From Bryobacteraceae bacterium (GTDB lineage Bacteria > Acidobacteriota > Terriglobia > Bryobacterales > Bryobacteraceae): a stretch of DNA of 52,293 nt. Location of the stretch: NCBI GenBank assembly GCA_014860455.1, contig JACZJQ010000186.1:1-52293 (forward strand), written 5' to 3'. The notes under the pieces are model-generated. The model was not told the origin of the DNA and searched no databases. It saw nothing but the letters and a program-made list of their open reading frames with translations. Below are positions 8,999 through 16,121 of this stretch, in pieces. A program made the position numbers and the translations under genes. Position 1 is the stretch's first letter. Every line of letters starts with the position of its first letter.

Positions 8999-11488
8999 CT
9001 ACCTAAATATAGCCCGAATCCGGTCCAGGAACCCGCGTTTCGGAGCTTCCGGTTCAGGTTTGGGGGACGCCGGCGGCTTCGGTTGCTCCGGTCGGCCGCG
9101 GCGCGCCACGCGGGCAGGTCCAGACGTTTGGGATCCGGCGGGCTCGGCTGTCTGCTGCTCAACAGCCGCGTCGTCCCAGGCGGCGATCTGCGTCCTCTGG
9201 CCCGATCCGCCATGAAGCCGGCAGAACTCCACCGGCTGCGTCCCGGCGACAAAGACCTCTGCCCGCGGCTTGGGGCAGGCGGCGGTGGCCAGTTGGCCGG
9301 TGAGCGGATCGATATCCACCGTGGTGATGCCGTCGGGCGGCTGGAACGCCTGCACGCCGCGGTACTCGCGGTACTGGTGGGCGCGCTTCATGAACTCGGT
9401 CCAGATGGGCAGGGCGGCCTTGGATCCTTCGAGAGGCAGTTCCTGGTTGTTGTCGAAACCGACCCAGACGATGCAAAGCAGTTTCGTTGTGAAGCCCGCG
9501 AACCAGGCGTCGTGCGAGGTGCCGGTCTTGCCGGCCGCGGGCAGGCCGAATCCGCGGCTGCGCGCCCCGGCGCCGGTGCCGCTGCGCAACACCTCCTGCA
9601 TCAGGTCCACCACCATGTAGCTGATCCGCGGATCCAGCACCTGCCTGGTTACCGGAGTGTACTCGAAGATCCTGCCGCCGGATTCGCTCCGGATCTCCCT
9701 GATGAAATTATGCTTCGTCCACGTGCCGCCGTTCGAAAAAACCGTGTAGGCCGACGCCATGTCCAGAGGCGTCACCTCGTAGGCGCCCAGCGCCAGCGCC
9801 GGAGTGCCGCGCACCCCGCTCAAGCCCGCGTCGCGCGCCAGTTCGGCCACGGCATCATAACCCGCCATCTCGGCGAACTTCACCGTTGGAATATTCATCG
9901 ACTTCGACAACGCCTGGCGCAGGTTAACCAGGCCATGGAACTCCATCTTGAAGTTGTTCGGCTCGTAGGTCTTGTCGTCGAAGTAAAATGTTGTCGGCTC
10001 GTCCTCTACGGTAGAGACCGGCGTGATCAGTTCCGTTGATCCGTCGATGGCGCTGCGCAGCACCGAGGCATAGACGAAAGGTTTGAAAATCGATCCCGGC
10101 TGGCGGCGCGCCAGCGCCCTGTTCAACTGGCTTTCGCCATAGCTTCGTCCGCCAACCAGAGCCTTCACCTCGCCCGTCTTCGGGTCCAGGGCCACCAGCG
10201 CCACCTGCGGCTGCGGATATTTGCGCTTGCGCCGTGCCAGTTGATCGTCCACCTCTTTCATCCCCGCCTGGATGGCGGCGATGGCGTCGCGCTGCAGCTT
10301 CATGTCCACCGTCGTGTAAACGCGATAGGACTCGGCCTGGAAGTCGATCTCCTGGAACTGCTCCTGCAGAGTGTCGTGGATCAGGTCGACGAAATAGGGA
10401 GCGTCGGTGGATTCGACGCCGCCCTCGGCCAGGGCGATCGGTGCCTTGGTGGACTTACGGTAGTCGACTTCATTGATGAAGCCGTTGTCCCGCATCAGGC
10501 CGAGCACGATGTTACGCCGGTTCCTGGCCCGCTCGGGGTGGCGGTATGGATTCAGGTAGTTGGGCCGCTGAATCAACCCGGCCAGCATGGCCGCTTCCTC
10601 TACGGTCAACTGCCGGACATCCTTGCCCAGATAGACCTGCGCCGCCTCTCCGAACCCACGCACGGCGAAACTGCGCCGCATGCCGAGGTCGACGGAATTG
10701 ACGTAATGCTCGAAGATCTCTTCCTTGGTCAGCTTCTGCTCGATTTGCAGCGTGATCAGCGCCTCGACGGCCTTGCGCTTCCAGGTCTTTTCCTGGTCCA
10801 GCCAGATGGTGCGCGCCAGTTGCATGCTGATGGTCGATGCGCCGAAGCGTCGATTCTGGGTGACGTCCACCCAGATGGTGCGGATCAGCCGGATGGGATC
10901 GAAACCGGCGTGGGAGAAGAAGCGCTTATCCTCGGCCGAGAGGATGGCATTCACCAGCACCTGCGGGATGTCGCCGAAACGGATGATGCGGCGCTTCTGG
11001 CGGGAGCGGTCGAAGAGGTTGGTGAACAGTTCGGGCTCAAGGCCGATCTGATAACGGTCTGTGTGGTCGCGGCTGGAGAGGATGCGGGTGATGACGCCAT
11101 CCTGGATGAAGACGACGGCGGGTTCGGTGCGGGCGTAGGAATCGACCCCTGGGAAGAACTCGACGGCGTCGGCGCGGACGTGGTACCAGCCCATGCGGTT
11201 CGCGCGCGATTCGGTGTATCCGCGGGCCTTGAGGGCGGCTGCCAGTTCGGCGGAGGAAATGCGGTCGCCGACGCTGAGCGCCTCGGGCGCGGCGTAGAGC
11301 ATGGCCGTGCGGGCGAACGGCCCTTCCTTGAGCTTCTGGTCGATGATCCGGCTGTAGTGGACCCAGGCGTAAGTGAACAGCCCACCCACCGTGAGGATGA
11401 AAAACGCCATGACACCGGCGATCACCTTTCCGGCCCGGCTGAAAAACAGCCGGCTCAGATAGGCCCTACGTGGAATTTGGACACGCAA
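8999..11488 (-). CDS. mrcB: Class A penicillin-binding protein (transglycosylase/transpeptidase)
   Basis: Bifunctional peptidoglycan synthase that polymerises lipid II and cross-links stem peptides in the periplasm. One N-terminal membrane anchor (KVIAGVMAFFILTVGGLF) is followed by a UB2H-like region, the GT51 domain (AEDKRFF with the catalytic Glu, STISMQLART, KRKAVEALITLQIEQKLTKE) and the transpeptidase domain: PGSIFK (SxxK), KSMN (SxN) and AGKTGT. The open frame runs back to 11602 and overlaps the upstream gene. I placed the start at a TTG at 11488, which has AAGGAA upstream and gives about 829 residues, but this is uncertain because no ATG precedes the anchor. The C-terminal tail is Pro/Glu/Lys-rich. 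The UB2H-like region and TPR neighbours favour a PBP1b-like enzyme (mrcB) over PBP1a. Confidence 0.9.
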   Translation of the reverse strand: MRVQIPRRAYLSRLFFSRAGKVIAGVMAFFILTVGGLFTYAWVHYSRIIDQKLKEGPFARTAMLYAAPEALSVGDRISSAELAAALKARGYTESRANRMGWYHVRADAVEFFPGVDSYARTEPAVVFIQDGVITRILSSRDHTDRYQIGLEPELFTNLFDRSRQKRRIIRFGDIPQVLVNAILSAEDKRFFSHAGFDPIRLIRTIWVDVTQNRRFGASTISMQLARTIWLDQEKTWKRKAVEALITLQIEQKLTKEEIFEHYVNSVDLGMRRSFAVRGFGEAAQVYLGKDVRQLTVEEAAMLAGLIQRPNYLNPYRHPERARNRRNIVLGLMRDNGFINEVDYRKSTKAPIALAEGGVESTDAPYFVDLIHDTLQEQFQEIDFQAESYRVYTTVDMKLQRDAIAAIQAGMKEVDDQLARRKRKYPQPQVALVALDPKTGEVKALVGGRSYGESQLNRALARRQPGSIFKPFVYASVLRSAIDGSTELITPVSTVEDEPTTFYFDDKTYEPNNFKMEFHGLVNLRQALSKSMNIPTVKFAEMAGYDAVAELARDAGLSGVRGTPALALGAYEVTPLDMASAYTVFSNGGTWTKHNFIREIRSESGGRIFEYTPVTRQVLDPRISYMVVDLMQEVLRSGTGAGARSRGFGLPAAGKTGTSHDAWFAGFTTKLLCIVWVGFDNNQELPLEGSKAALPIWTEFMKRAHQYREYRGVQAFQPPDGITTVDIDPLTGQLATAACPKPRAEVFVAGTQPVEFCRLHGGSGQRTQIAAWDDAAVEQQTAEPAGSQTSGPARVARRGRPEQPKPPASPKPEPEAPKRGFLDRIRAIFR

Positions 11489-11531
11489 AACGGGTAGCGG
11501 GTTCCTTCGTCCCTCATTGTCGCACGCAGCC

Positions 11532-11999
11532 TTATCGCTCGCGGTCCTGCGTGCGGGCCAACTCCTGCCAGATGTCGTCGTCGTGTTCGGTCCAGACGGC
11601 ATCCTGGCGGGTGGAGAGATGAATCTGGGGTTCAGCCAGCGCGCCGTGGCCGTACGGGCAAATGCTCTCCATCTCCGGCGGGCTGAGGATGACTGGCCTG
11701 CTCCAGTTGCCGCGCTCCACCGGCATCCGGAGCCGCCTGAGGCAGACCTTGCATCGCCGCCGCTGGTCGTGAACGGCCAGCCAAACCAGGCCCAGACCCG
11801 CCAGCCAGAAGATCAGGATGGCGACGGTCCATTTCAAATCCTGGGCGAAACGTGCCACGCGGTGGCGTAGGAAGTACTCGGGCTCAGGCAAGGCCGCGTT
11901 GAGGCCCTGCCAGAGCAGCCACATGAGGCCGCCCACGGCGGACAGTTTGGCGGCGAAGTAGCCCCAATAGAGTAGCGCCTGCCGCACTTTCGCCAGCAT
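11532..11999 (-). CDS. Small membrane protein with a cysteine knuckle
   Basis: About 155 residues from the ATG at 11999, where the first hydrophobic helix begins (LLYWGYFAAKLSAVGGLMWLL). A second hydrophobic helix follows (WTVAILIFWLAGLGLVWLAV). The cytoplasmic-looking tail has a zinc-binding-like cysteine group (RCKVCLRRL, then ICPYGHG about 28 residues later) and an acidic C-terminus (WTEHDDDIWQEL). I do not recognise the family. It lies between proline dehydrogenase and the penicillin-binding protein. The longer open frame up to 12137 overlaps proline dehydrogenase and is not needed. Confidence 0.6.
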   Translation of the reverse strand: MLAKVRQALLYWGYFAAKLSAVGGLMWLLWQGLNAALPEPEYFLRHRVARFAQDLKWTVAILIFWLAGLGLVWLAVHDQRRRCKVCLRRLRMPVERGNWSRPVILSPPEMESICPYGHGALAEPQIHLSTRQDAVWTEHDDDIWQELARTQDRER

Positions 12000-12055
12000 G
12001 CCTATTTGACGCCGCCAGCAGCCTGGGAGTTGCCTATTCCAGGGCGAAGTTACGC

Positions 12056-12967
12056 TTATTGGCGGAAAAGGTTTCGGAGAATGAACAGCACGTTGGCCGG
12101 GCGCTCGGCCAGGCGGCGCATGAAGTAGGGGTACCATGCCGAGCCGTACGGGACGTACAGCCGGACGCGGTAGCCCTGGTCAACCAGCATCTGCTGCAGG
12201 TCGCGACGCACGCCGTAGAGCATCTGGAATTCGAAGCGTTCAGGTCCGATGCCCCTTTCGCGGGCATGGGCCAGGACGCCTTCGATCATGGCCGGGTCGT
12301 GGGTGGCTATGGCCGGGTGGGCGCCCTCGTCGAGCAGCAGGCGGGCCAGTTTGAGGTAGTTCGAGTCGACGTCGGCCTTGTCGAGAAAGGCCACATCGCC
12401 GGCCTCGTTGTAGGCGCCCTTGCACAACCGGACCGGGATTCGGGCCGCATTCAGCTTTTTGGCGTCCTTCTCCGTGCGGAACAGGTAAGCCTGCAGCACG
12501 GAACGGACAGAGCCGGTGCGCTGGTGCAATTGATGGACGATGTCCAGCGTCGCCAAGGTGTACTCGGTGGACTCCATGTCCACCTCGACGATTGTTCCGT
12601 TCGCACGGGCGCGTTCGGCGAGTTCACCTGCGAACGAGAGGCAGAGACCGGGCGAGATGTCGAGGCCGAACTGGGTGAGCTTGATGGAGATGGTGGAGGG
12701 CAACCCGGCGGCTTTCAGGGCGTCGAGGGCGGCCAGCATGGCGTCGCGCGAAGAGGCCGCTTCGGCCTTGGTGGTGACGTTTTCGCCGAGGTAGTCGAGC
12801 GTGGCGAGGTAGCCGGTGGAGGCCAGCCGGGTGCAAACGGCGACGGCATCCTCAAGCGTCTGGCCGGCGACGAAGCGGCGGGTGAGCTTCCTCGTTAGGG
12901 ACGAGGTCTCCATCCACCGGCGCAGCGCCCGGCGGCGGGAGAGGAAGAGGAAGAGATGTCTCAGCAT
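12056..12967 (-). CDS. putA: Proline dehydrogenase
   Basis: FAD-dependent monofunctional proline dehydrogenase (303 residues), oxidising L-proline to pyrroline-5-carboxylate with electrons passed to quinone. The TIM-barrel landmarks are present: STISIKLTQFGLD, VEVDMES, RTGSVRSVLQAYLFRTEKDA, RLCKGAYNE, and the C-terminal substrate-contact segment YVPYGSAWYPYFMRRLAERPAN. The length matches the short, Thermus-like enzymes rather than bifunctional PutA. Pyrroline-5-carboxylate dehydrogenase is not in the window. The upstream region shared with the divergent methyltransferase gene holds two dyads that could be operators. Confidence 0.9.
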   Translation of the reverse strand: MLRHLFLFLSRRRALRRWMETSSLTRKLTRRFVAGQTLEDAVAVCTRLASTGYLATLDYLGENVTTKAEAASSRDAMLAALDALKAAGLPSTISIKLTQFGLDISPGLCLSFAGELAERARANGTIVEVDMESTEYTLATLDIVHQLHQRTGSVRSVLQAYLFRTEKDAKKLNAARIPVRLCKGAYNEAGDVAFLDKADVDSNYLKLARLLLDEGAHPAIATHDPAMIEGVLAHARERGIGPERFEFQMLYGVRRDLQQMLVDQGYRVRLYVPYGSAWYPYFMRRLAERPANVLFILRNLFRQ

Positions 12968-13007
12968 GGAGGCCTATCCCAAGCCCACTTTGACACATCC
13001 GACTGCC

Positions 13008-13023
13008 CCCACGTCAACGTGGG
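13008..13023. promoter_or_regulatory. Inverted repeat in the putA/methyltransferase divergent region
   Basis: Perfect inverted repeat CCCACGT-CA-ACGTGGG with an ACGT core on both sides, 41 bp upstream of the proline dehydrogenase start. It could bind a dimeric regulator. No regulator gene is adjacent, so the partner is unknown. Confidence 0.4.
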
Positions 13024-13032
13024 TGCACTGAA

Positions 13033-13056
13033 TTTGCCGTCAAATTTGATCGCAAA
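13033..13056. promoter_or_regulatory. Interrupted palindrome with TCAAATTTGA core
   Basis: A 10-bp perfect palindrome TCAAATTTGA (13040-13049) is flanked on each side by 2 unpaired bases and then TTTGC / GCAAA arms, so 20 of 24 positions are symmetric. It is AT-rich against a GC-rich background and lies between two divergent genes, as expected of an operator. Confidence 0.45.
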
Positions 13057-13128
13057 GTCCTGGTCCGCACTTGTCCCGGATGCGGTGGAGGATCCAGGCG
13101 CAGCGGCGACTGTATCCTGAAGGAACAG

Positions 13129-13737
13129 ATGGCGATCCGCACCCTGATTCACGCCTGCCTCCTGAACCGCTTCGTTCCGCGTTACAACCGGATGGCGGGC
13201 GAGGTGAAACAGCGGCTGCTTGGTGGCGTATCGGGCGATGTGCTGGAGATCGGCGCCGGAACGGGCGCCAACTTCGCCTATTTATCCGGAGGCGTGCGCT
13301 GGACCGGATGCGACCCCAATCCCGACGGATGGCGGTATTGCGAACGTGGAGCGGCGGCGGCGGGCATCAAAGCGGATTGGCGGACGGCCGGCGCCGAGCA
13401 ACTGCCGTTTGACGCCGGGCGGTTCGACGCCGTGGTGTCGACTCTGACGCTGTGTTCGGTCCGGTCTCCGGAGGCGGCGCTGGTAGAAGTCCTGCGGGTG
13501 CTGAAGCCGGGCGGGACGTTCATCTTCCTCGAACACGTTGCGGCTCACGAATCTTCGCCTCTCCTTCGCTGGCAGAGGCTCTGGGCGCCGGTTTTCGGGG
13601 CGCTGGCCGGATGCAGGCCGCACCAGGACACGGCGCGGCTGATCGGGGACGCGGGGTTCTCGTCCTTCGATGTTGAACGGTTGACACTGCCGCTGCCCGT
13701 GGTTGGCCCGCATGCCGCCGGGCGGGCGGTCAAATAA
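13129..13737 (+). CDS. METTL7-like SAM-dependent methyltransferase
   Basis: Class I SAM-dependent methyltransferase, 202 residues. Motif I is LEIGAGTGANF (39-49), followed by an acidic strand-2 end (CDPNPDGW), DAVVSTLTLCSV, and LKPGGTFIFLEHV. The C-terminal half (LLRWQRLWAPVFGALAGCR, then LPLPVVGPHAAGRAVK) closely follows the layout I remember for animal METTL7/TMT1 proteins, which methylate small alkyl thiols. Thiol methylation is thus a reasonable guess, but the substrate is not shown by the sequence. The start has AAGGAACAG just before the ATG. The 3' end overlaps the convergent PAP2 gene by 8 bp. Confidence 0.85.
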   Translation: MAIRTLIHACLLNRFVPRYNRMAGEVKQRLLGGVSGDVLEIGAGTGANFAYLSGGVRWTGCDPNPDGWRYCERGAAAAGIKADWRTAGAEQLPFDAGRFDAVVSTLTLCSVRSPEAALVEVLRVLKPGGTFIFLEHVAAHESSPLLRWQRLWAPVFGALAGCRPHQDTARLIGDAGFSSFDVERLTLPLPVVGPHAAGRAVK

Positions 13738-14263
13738 GCGCCGACGCGAGCCACCCGAGCAGCGAACCGATCACTGCTCCGGCGAGTACGTCACTGAGGA
13801 AGTGCATCCCCAGTAGAACGCGCGAGGCGGCTATCGAAAAGGCGCAGAACAAGACGCCGGGCGCGCTGCCGGGGAATTGGGCGATGACGGGGACAGCCAC
13901 GGCAAAAGCGGTGATGGTGTGGCCAGAGGGGAAAGAGAAGTGGTCCGGCGGCAGGAGTGTGGCCCAGCAGTGGGGCTCGATGGCGCAGGGCCGGCGCCGG
14001 CGCGTCGCTCTCTTCAGCAGAAGGAACAGAGCCACTCCGCAACCGGCGGCAAGGCTGGATTGAAGCACCGCCCGCTGGCCCTGCTCTCCTCCGAGAATCA
14101 GCAGGGCCAGGCCGAGAGCGTACCAGAGCCAGCCGTCGCCGCCGCGGGTGGCGGCGATCATCCACAGCCGGACCCAGCGCGGGGCGAACCAGCGGTGGAC
14201 GCGGTGCATCAGCAGGTGGTCGCGGCGTTCGATCATCCGGATGACAGCTTGTGCTGGCGCCAT
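13730..14263 (-). CDS. PAP2-family membrane phosphatase
   Basis: Integral membrane acid phosphatase of the PAP2 superfamily, 177 residues. All three catalytic motifs are intact: KX6RP (K84-P92), PSGH (112-115) and SRX5HX3D (S147-D158). Five or so hydrophobic helices are apparent. Such enzymes dephosphorylate undecaprenyl pyrophosphate, phosphatidic acid or phosphatidylglycerophosphate; which one cannot be told. A GGAGGT lies about 12 nt before the ATG. The start is divergent from the glycosyltransferase gene, a possible lipid-related neighbour. Confidence 0.88.
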   Translation of the reverse strand: MAPAQAVIRMIERRDHLLMHRVHRWFAPRWVRLWMIAATRGGDGWLWYALGLALLILGGEQGQRAVLQSSLAAGCGVALFLLLKRATRRRRPCAIEPHCWATLLPPDHFSFPSGHTITAFAVAVPVIAQFPGSAPGVLFCAFSIAASRVLLGMHFLSDVLAGAVIGSLLGWLASALI

Positions 14264-14402
14264 GCGTGCGGTGGACCTCCTTGCTGAAGTACGGCTATGG
14301 CCAGATTAGGGCGCGGACGTGAATATCGGGTGACTGTCGAGCCAAATCCTGATGAAAATGTCAGTAGCGGCGGGGCTGGGGAGTGGCGGAAGGGGCTTTC
14401 AA

Positions 14403-14411
14403 TGCTATTCT
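14403..14411 (+). promoter_or_regulatory. Extended -10 promoter next to a GTG start
   Basis: The sequence TGCTATTCT is a good extended -10 element. Its predicted transcription start (about 14418) falls almost on the GTG start at 14421 of the glycosyltransferase gene. No Shine-Dalgarno sequence fits in between, so the message may be leaderless. No convincing -35 was seen. Confidence 0.35.
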
Positions 14412-14420
14412 CCCATGTAA

Positions 14421-15557
14421 GTGCCCACCGTTGATTTCATGTTTTTCGACGCCGGCGGGGGCCACCGCGCCGCCGCAACGGCGCTGAAACTGGCCATCGA
14501 ACGCCAGAACCTGCCGTGGACCGTGCGCATGGTCCACCTGCAGGACATCCTCGACCAGATCGACGTCTTCAAAAAGATCCTGCGGATCGACCTGCAGGAG
14601 ATCTACAACCAGATGCTGAAGCGCGGCTGGACGCTCGGCTCAACCACCGGGCTGCGCTTCATGCAGCAAGTGATCCGGATGCTGCATCCCAGCCAGGTGA
14701 AACTGCTGGCCGAACACTGGCGGCGGCAGCCGGCCGACATGGTGGTGTCGCTGGTGCCGAACTTCAACCGGGCAATGTATGAGGGCTTTGCGAGGGCCTG
14801 CCCGGGGAGGCCGTATGTAACCGTTCTGACCGACATCGCCGACTACCCGCCGCGATTCTGGATGGAGCCGCAACAGCAATGGGTGGTGTGCGGCAGCGCC
14901 AAGGCTGCCGGGCAGGCCGCGGCGATGGGGTATCCAGCCGAACGGGTGAGCCGGGTTTCGGGGATGATCCTGCATCCGCGGTTCTACGACCTGCCAGAGG
15001 TGGACCGGGCGGCGAGGCGGCGGGAGCTGGGGCTGGATCCGGATACGCCGACGGCGGTCGTGCTTTTTGGCGGATTCGGATCGAAGGCGATGCTGGGCAT
15101 CCTGAAGAGGCTGGACGCGTCCGGGCTGAACATGCAAGCGATTCTGATCGCCGGACGCAACGACAGGCTGCGCGAACGTCTGGAAGCCATGCCGACGAGG
15201 ATGAAGAAACACGTTGTGGGATTCACCAACGAAGTGCCGTCCTACATGCTGACGTCGGACTTCTTCATCGGCAAGCCCGGCCCGGGGTCATTGTCCGAAG
15301 CCATCCATCTGGGGCTGCCGGCGATCACGGTGTCAAACTCCTGGACGCTTCCGCAGGAGCGATACAATGCCGAGTGGCTGACCGAGAACGGGCTGGGCAT
15401 GGTTCTGGATTCGTTCGACGGAATCGACGTTGCTGTGTCCAGGATGCTGGCCGGCACATCTCTGGCCGACATGCGGGCGCGCGCGGCGACGTTCGATAAC
15501 CGGGCAGTGTGGGAGATTCCGGGGATCCTTCAGCAGATCCTCGACTTGGCCAGGTAG
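14421..15557 (+). CDS. GT28-type glycosyltransferase (MGDG synthase / processive diacylglycerol glucosyltransferase-like)
   Basis: Inverting GT-B glycosyltransferase of 378 residues. The N-terminal 'DAGGGHRAAATALKLAIE' is the hallmark of the monogalactosyldiacylglycerol synthase/UgtP group, with a MurG-like GKPGPGSLSEAIHLGLP nucleotide-sugar segment in the C-terminal domain. The likely acceptor is diacylglycerol or a related membrane lipid and the donor a UDP-sugar. There is no transmembrane helix; such enzymes bind the membrane peripherally. The GTG start has no ribosome-binding site and may be leaderless. Product identity (glucosyl or galactosyl) cannot be judged. Confidence 0.85.
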   Translation: MPTVDFMFFDAGGGHRAAATALKLAIERQNLPWTVRMVHLQDILDQIDVFKKILRIDLQEIYNQMLKRGWTLGSTTGLRFMQQVIRMLHPSQVKLLAEHWRRQPADMVVSLVPNFNRAMYEGFARACPGRPYVTVLTDIADYPPRFWMEPQQQWVVCGSAKAAGQAAAMGYPAERVSRVSGMILHPRFYDLPEVDRAARRRELGLDPDTPTAVVLFGGFGSKAMLGILKRLDASGLNMQAILIAGRNDRLRERLEAMPTRMKKHVVGFTNEVPSYMLTSDFFIGKPGPGSLSEAIHLGLPAITVSNSWTLPQERYNAEWLTENGLGMVLDSFDGIDVAVSRMLAGTSLADMRARAATFDNRAVWEIPGILQQILDLAR

Positions 15558-15630
15558 CAAGGAATAAGGGCGTTTTTGCTGCGTTTGAGGCTTGCGCGGC
15601 GTTGTTTATCCGGATATACCTGGATTCGGA

Positions 15631-16095
15631 GTGAAACCGGCCAAACCGTCTAAACCCGTCATCCTTTGCCTCGGCAACGCCGACCGCGGCGACGATGCGC
15701 AGGGAGCATGCTGCGCCGACATGTTGTCGCGGCGGGGCATCCCGGTCCAAATCCTTGCCGGCAAGGCATTCGAACTGCTGGACTACTTCCGGGCGCATCG
15801 AAGAGTGATCATCGTGGACGCAATCGTTTCGGGTAAGGAAGCCCCGGGCCATTTGCACCGGTTTGCTGGTCCGCCGGCTGAGTTGGCGGGTTTCGCGCCG
15901 TCGTGTTCGACACATGGGCTCGGACTGGGTGAGGCGCTCAGGCTGGGTGCGGTGCTGAAAGCGCTGCCGGAGAGGCTGACGATCCTCGGGATCGAGTCGA
16001 CTACATTCGAATGGGGCGCGGCGCCGTCACCTGAGGTCGCGGCATCGATGGAGGCGCTCGCACAAGCGGTGGCCGAGGAGTGGGAATCGGCCTAG
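15631..16095 (+). CDS. Hydrogenase maturation protease (HyaD/HycI family)
   Basis: Nickel-dependent endopeptidase that trims the C-terminus of a [NiFe]-hydrogenase large subunit after cofactor insertion. The family pattern is visible: LGNADRGDDAQG near the N-terminus, VDAIVSG with the metal-binding Asp, and STHGLGLGEAL with the metal-binding His. I prefer the GTG at 15631 (154 residues, directly before the first strand); the open frame extends to a TTG at 15592. The end overlaps the open frame of hypF, and the two are surely co-transcribed. No hydrogenase structural gene is in the window. Confidence 0.85.
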   Translation: MKPAKPSKPVILCLGNADRGDDAQGACCADMLSRRGIPVQILAGKAFELLDYFRAHRRVIIVDAIVSGKEAPGHLHRFAGPPAELAGFAPSCSTHGLGLGEALRLGAVLKALPERLTILGIESTTFEWGAAPSPEVAASMEALAQAVAEEWESA

Positions 16096-16121
16096 GCGGC
16101 TGTTGTACCATCACCGTTGCC

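Noticed and set aside
7434-9215. Long open frame (593 codons) on the + strand
   Set aside because: It is antisense to the two TPR genes, has no recognisable domain and no ribosome-binding site. GC-rich third positions produce such shadows.
16080-16121. Longer N-terminus for HypF
   Set aside because: The extra 14 residues overlap the protease gene and are not part of the acylphosphatase domain; the GTG at 16122 fits better.
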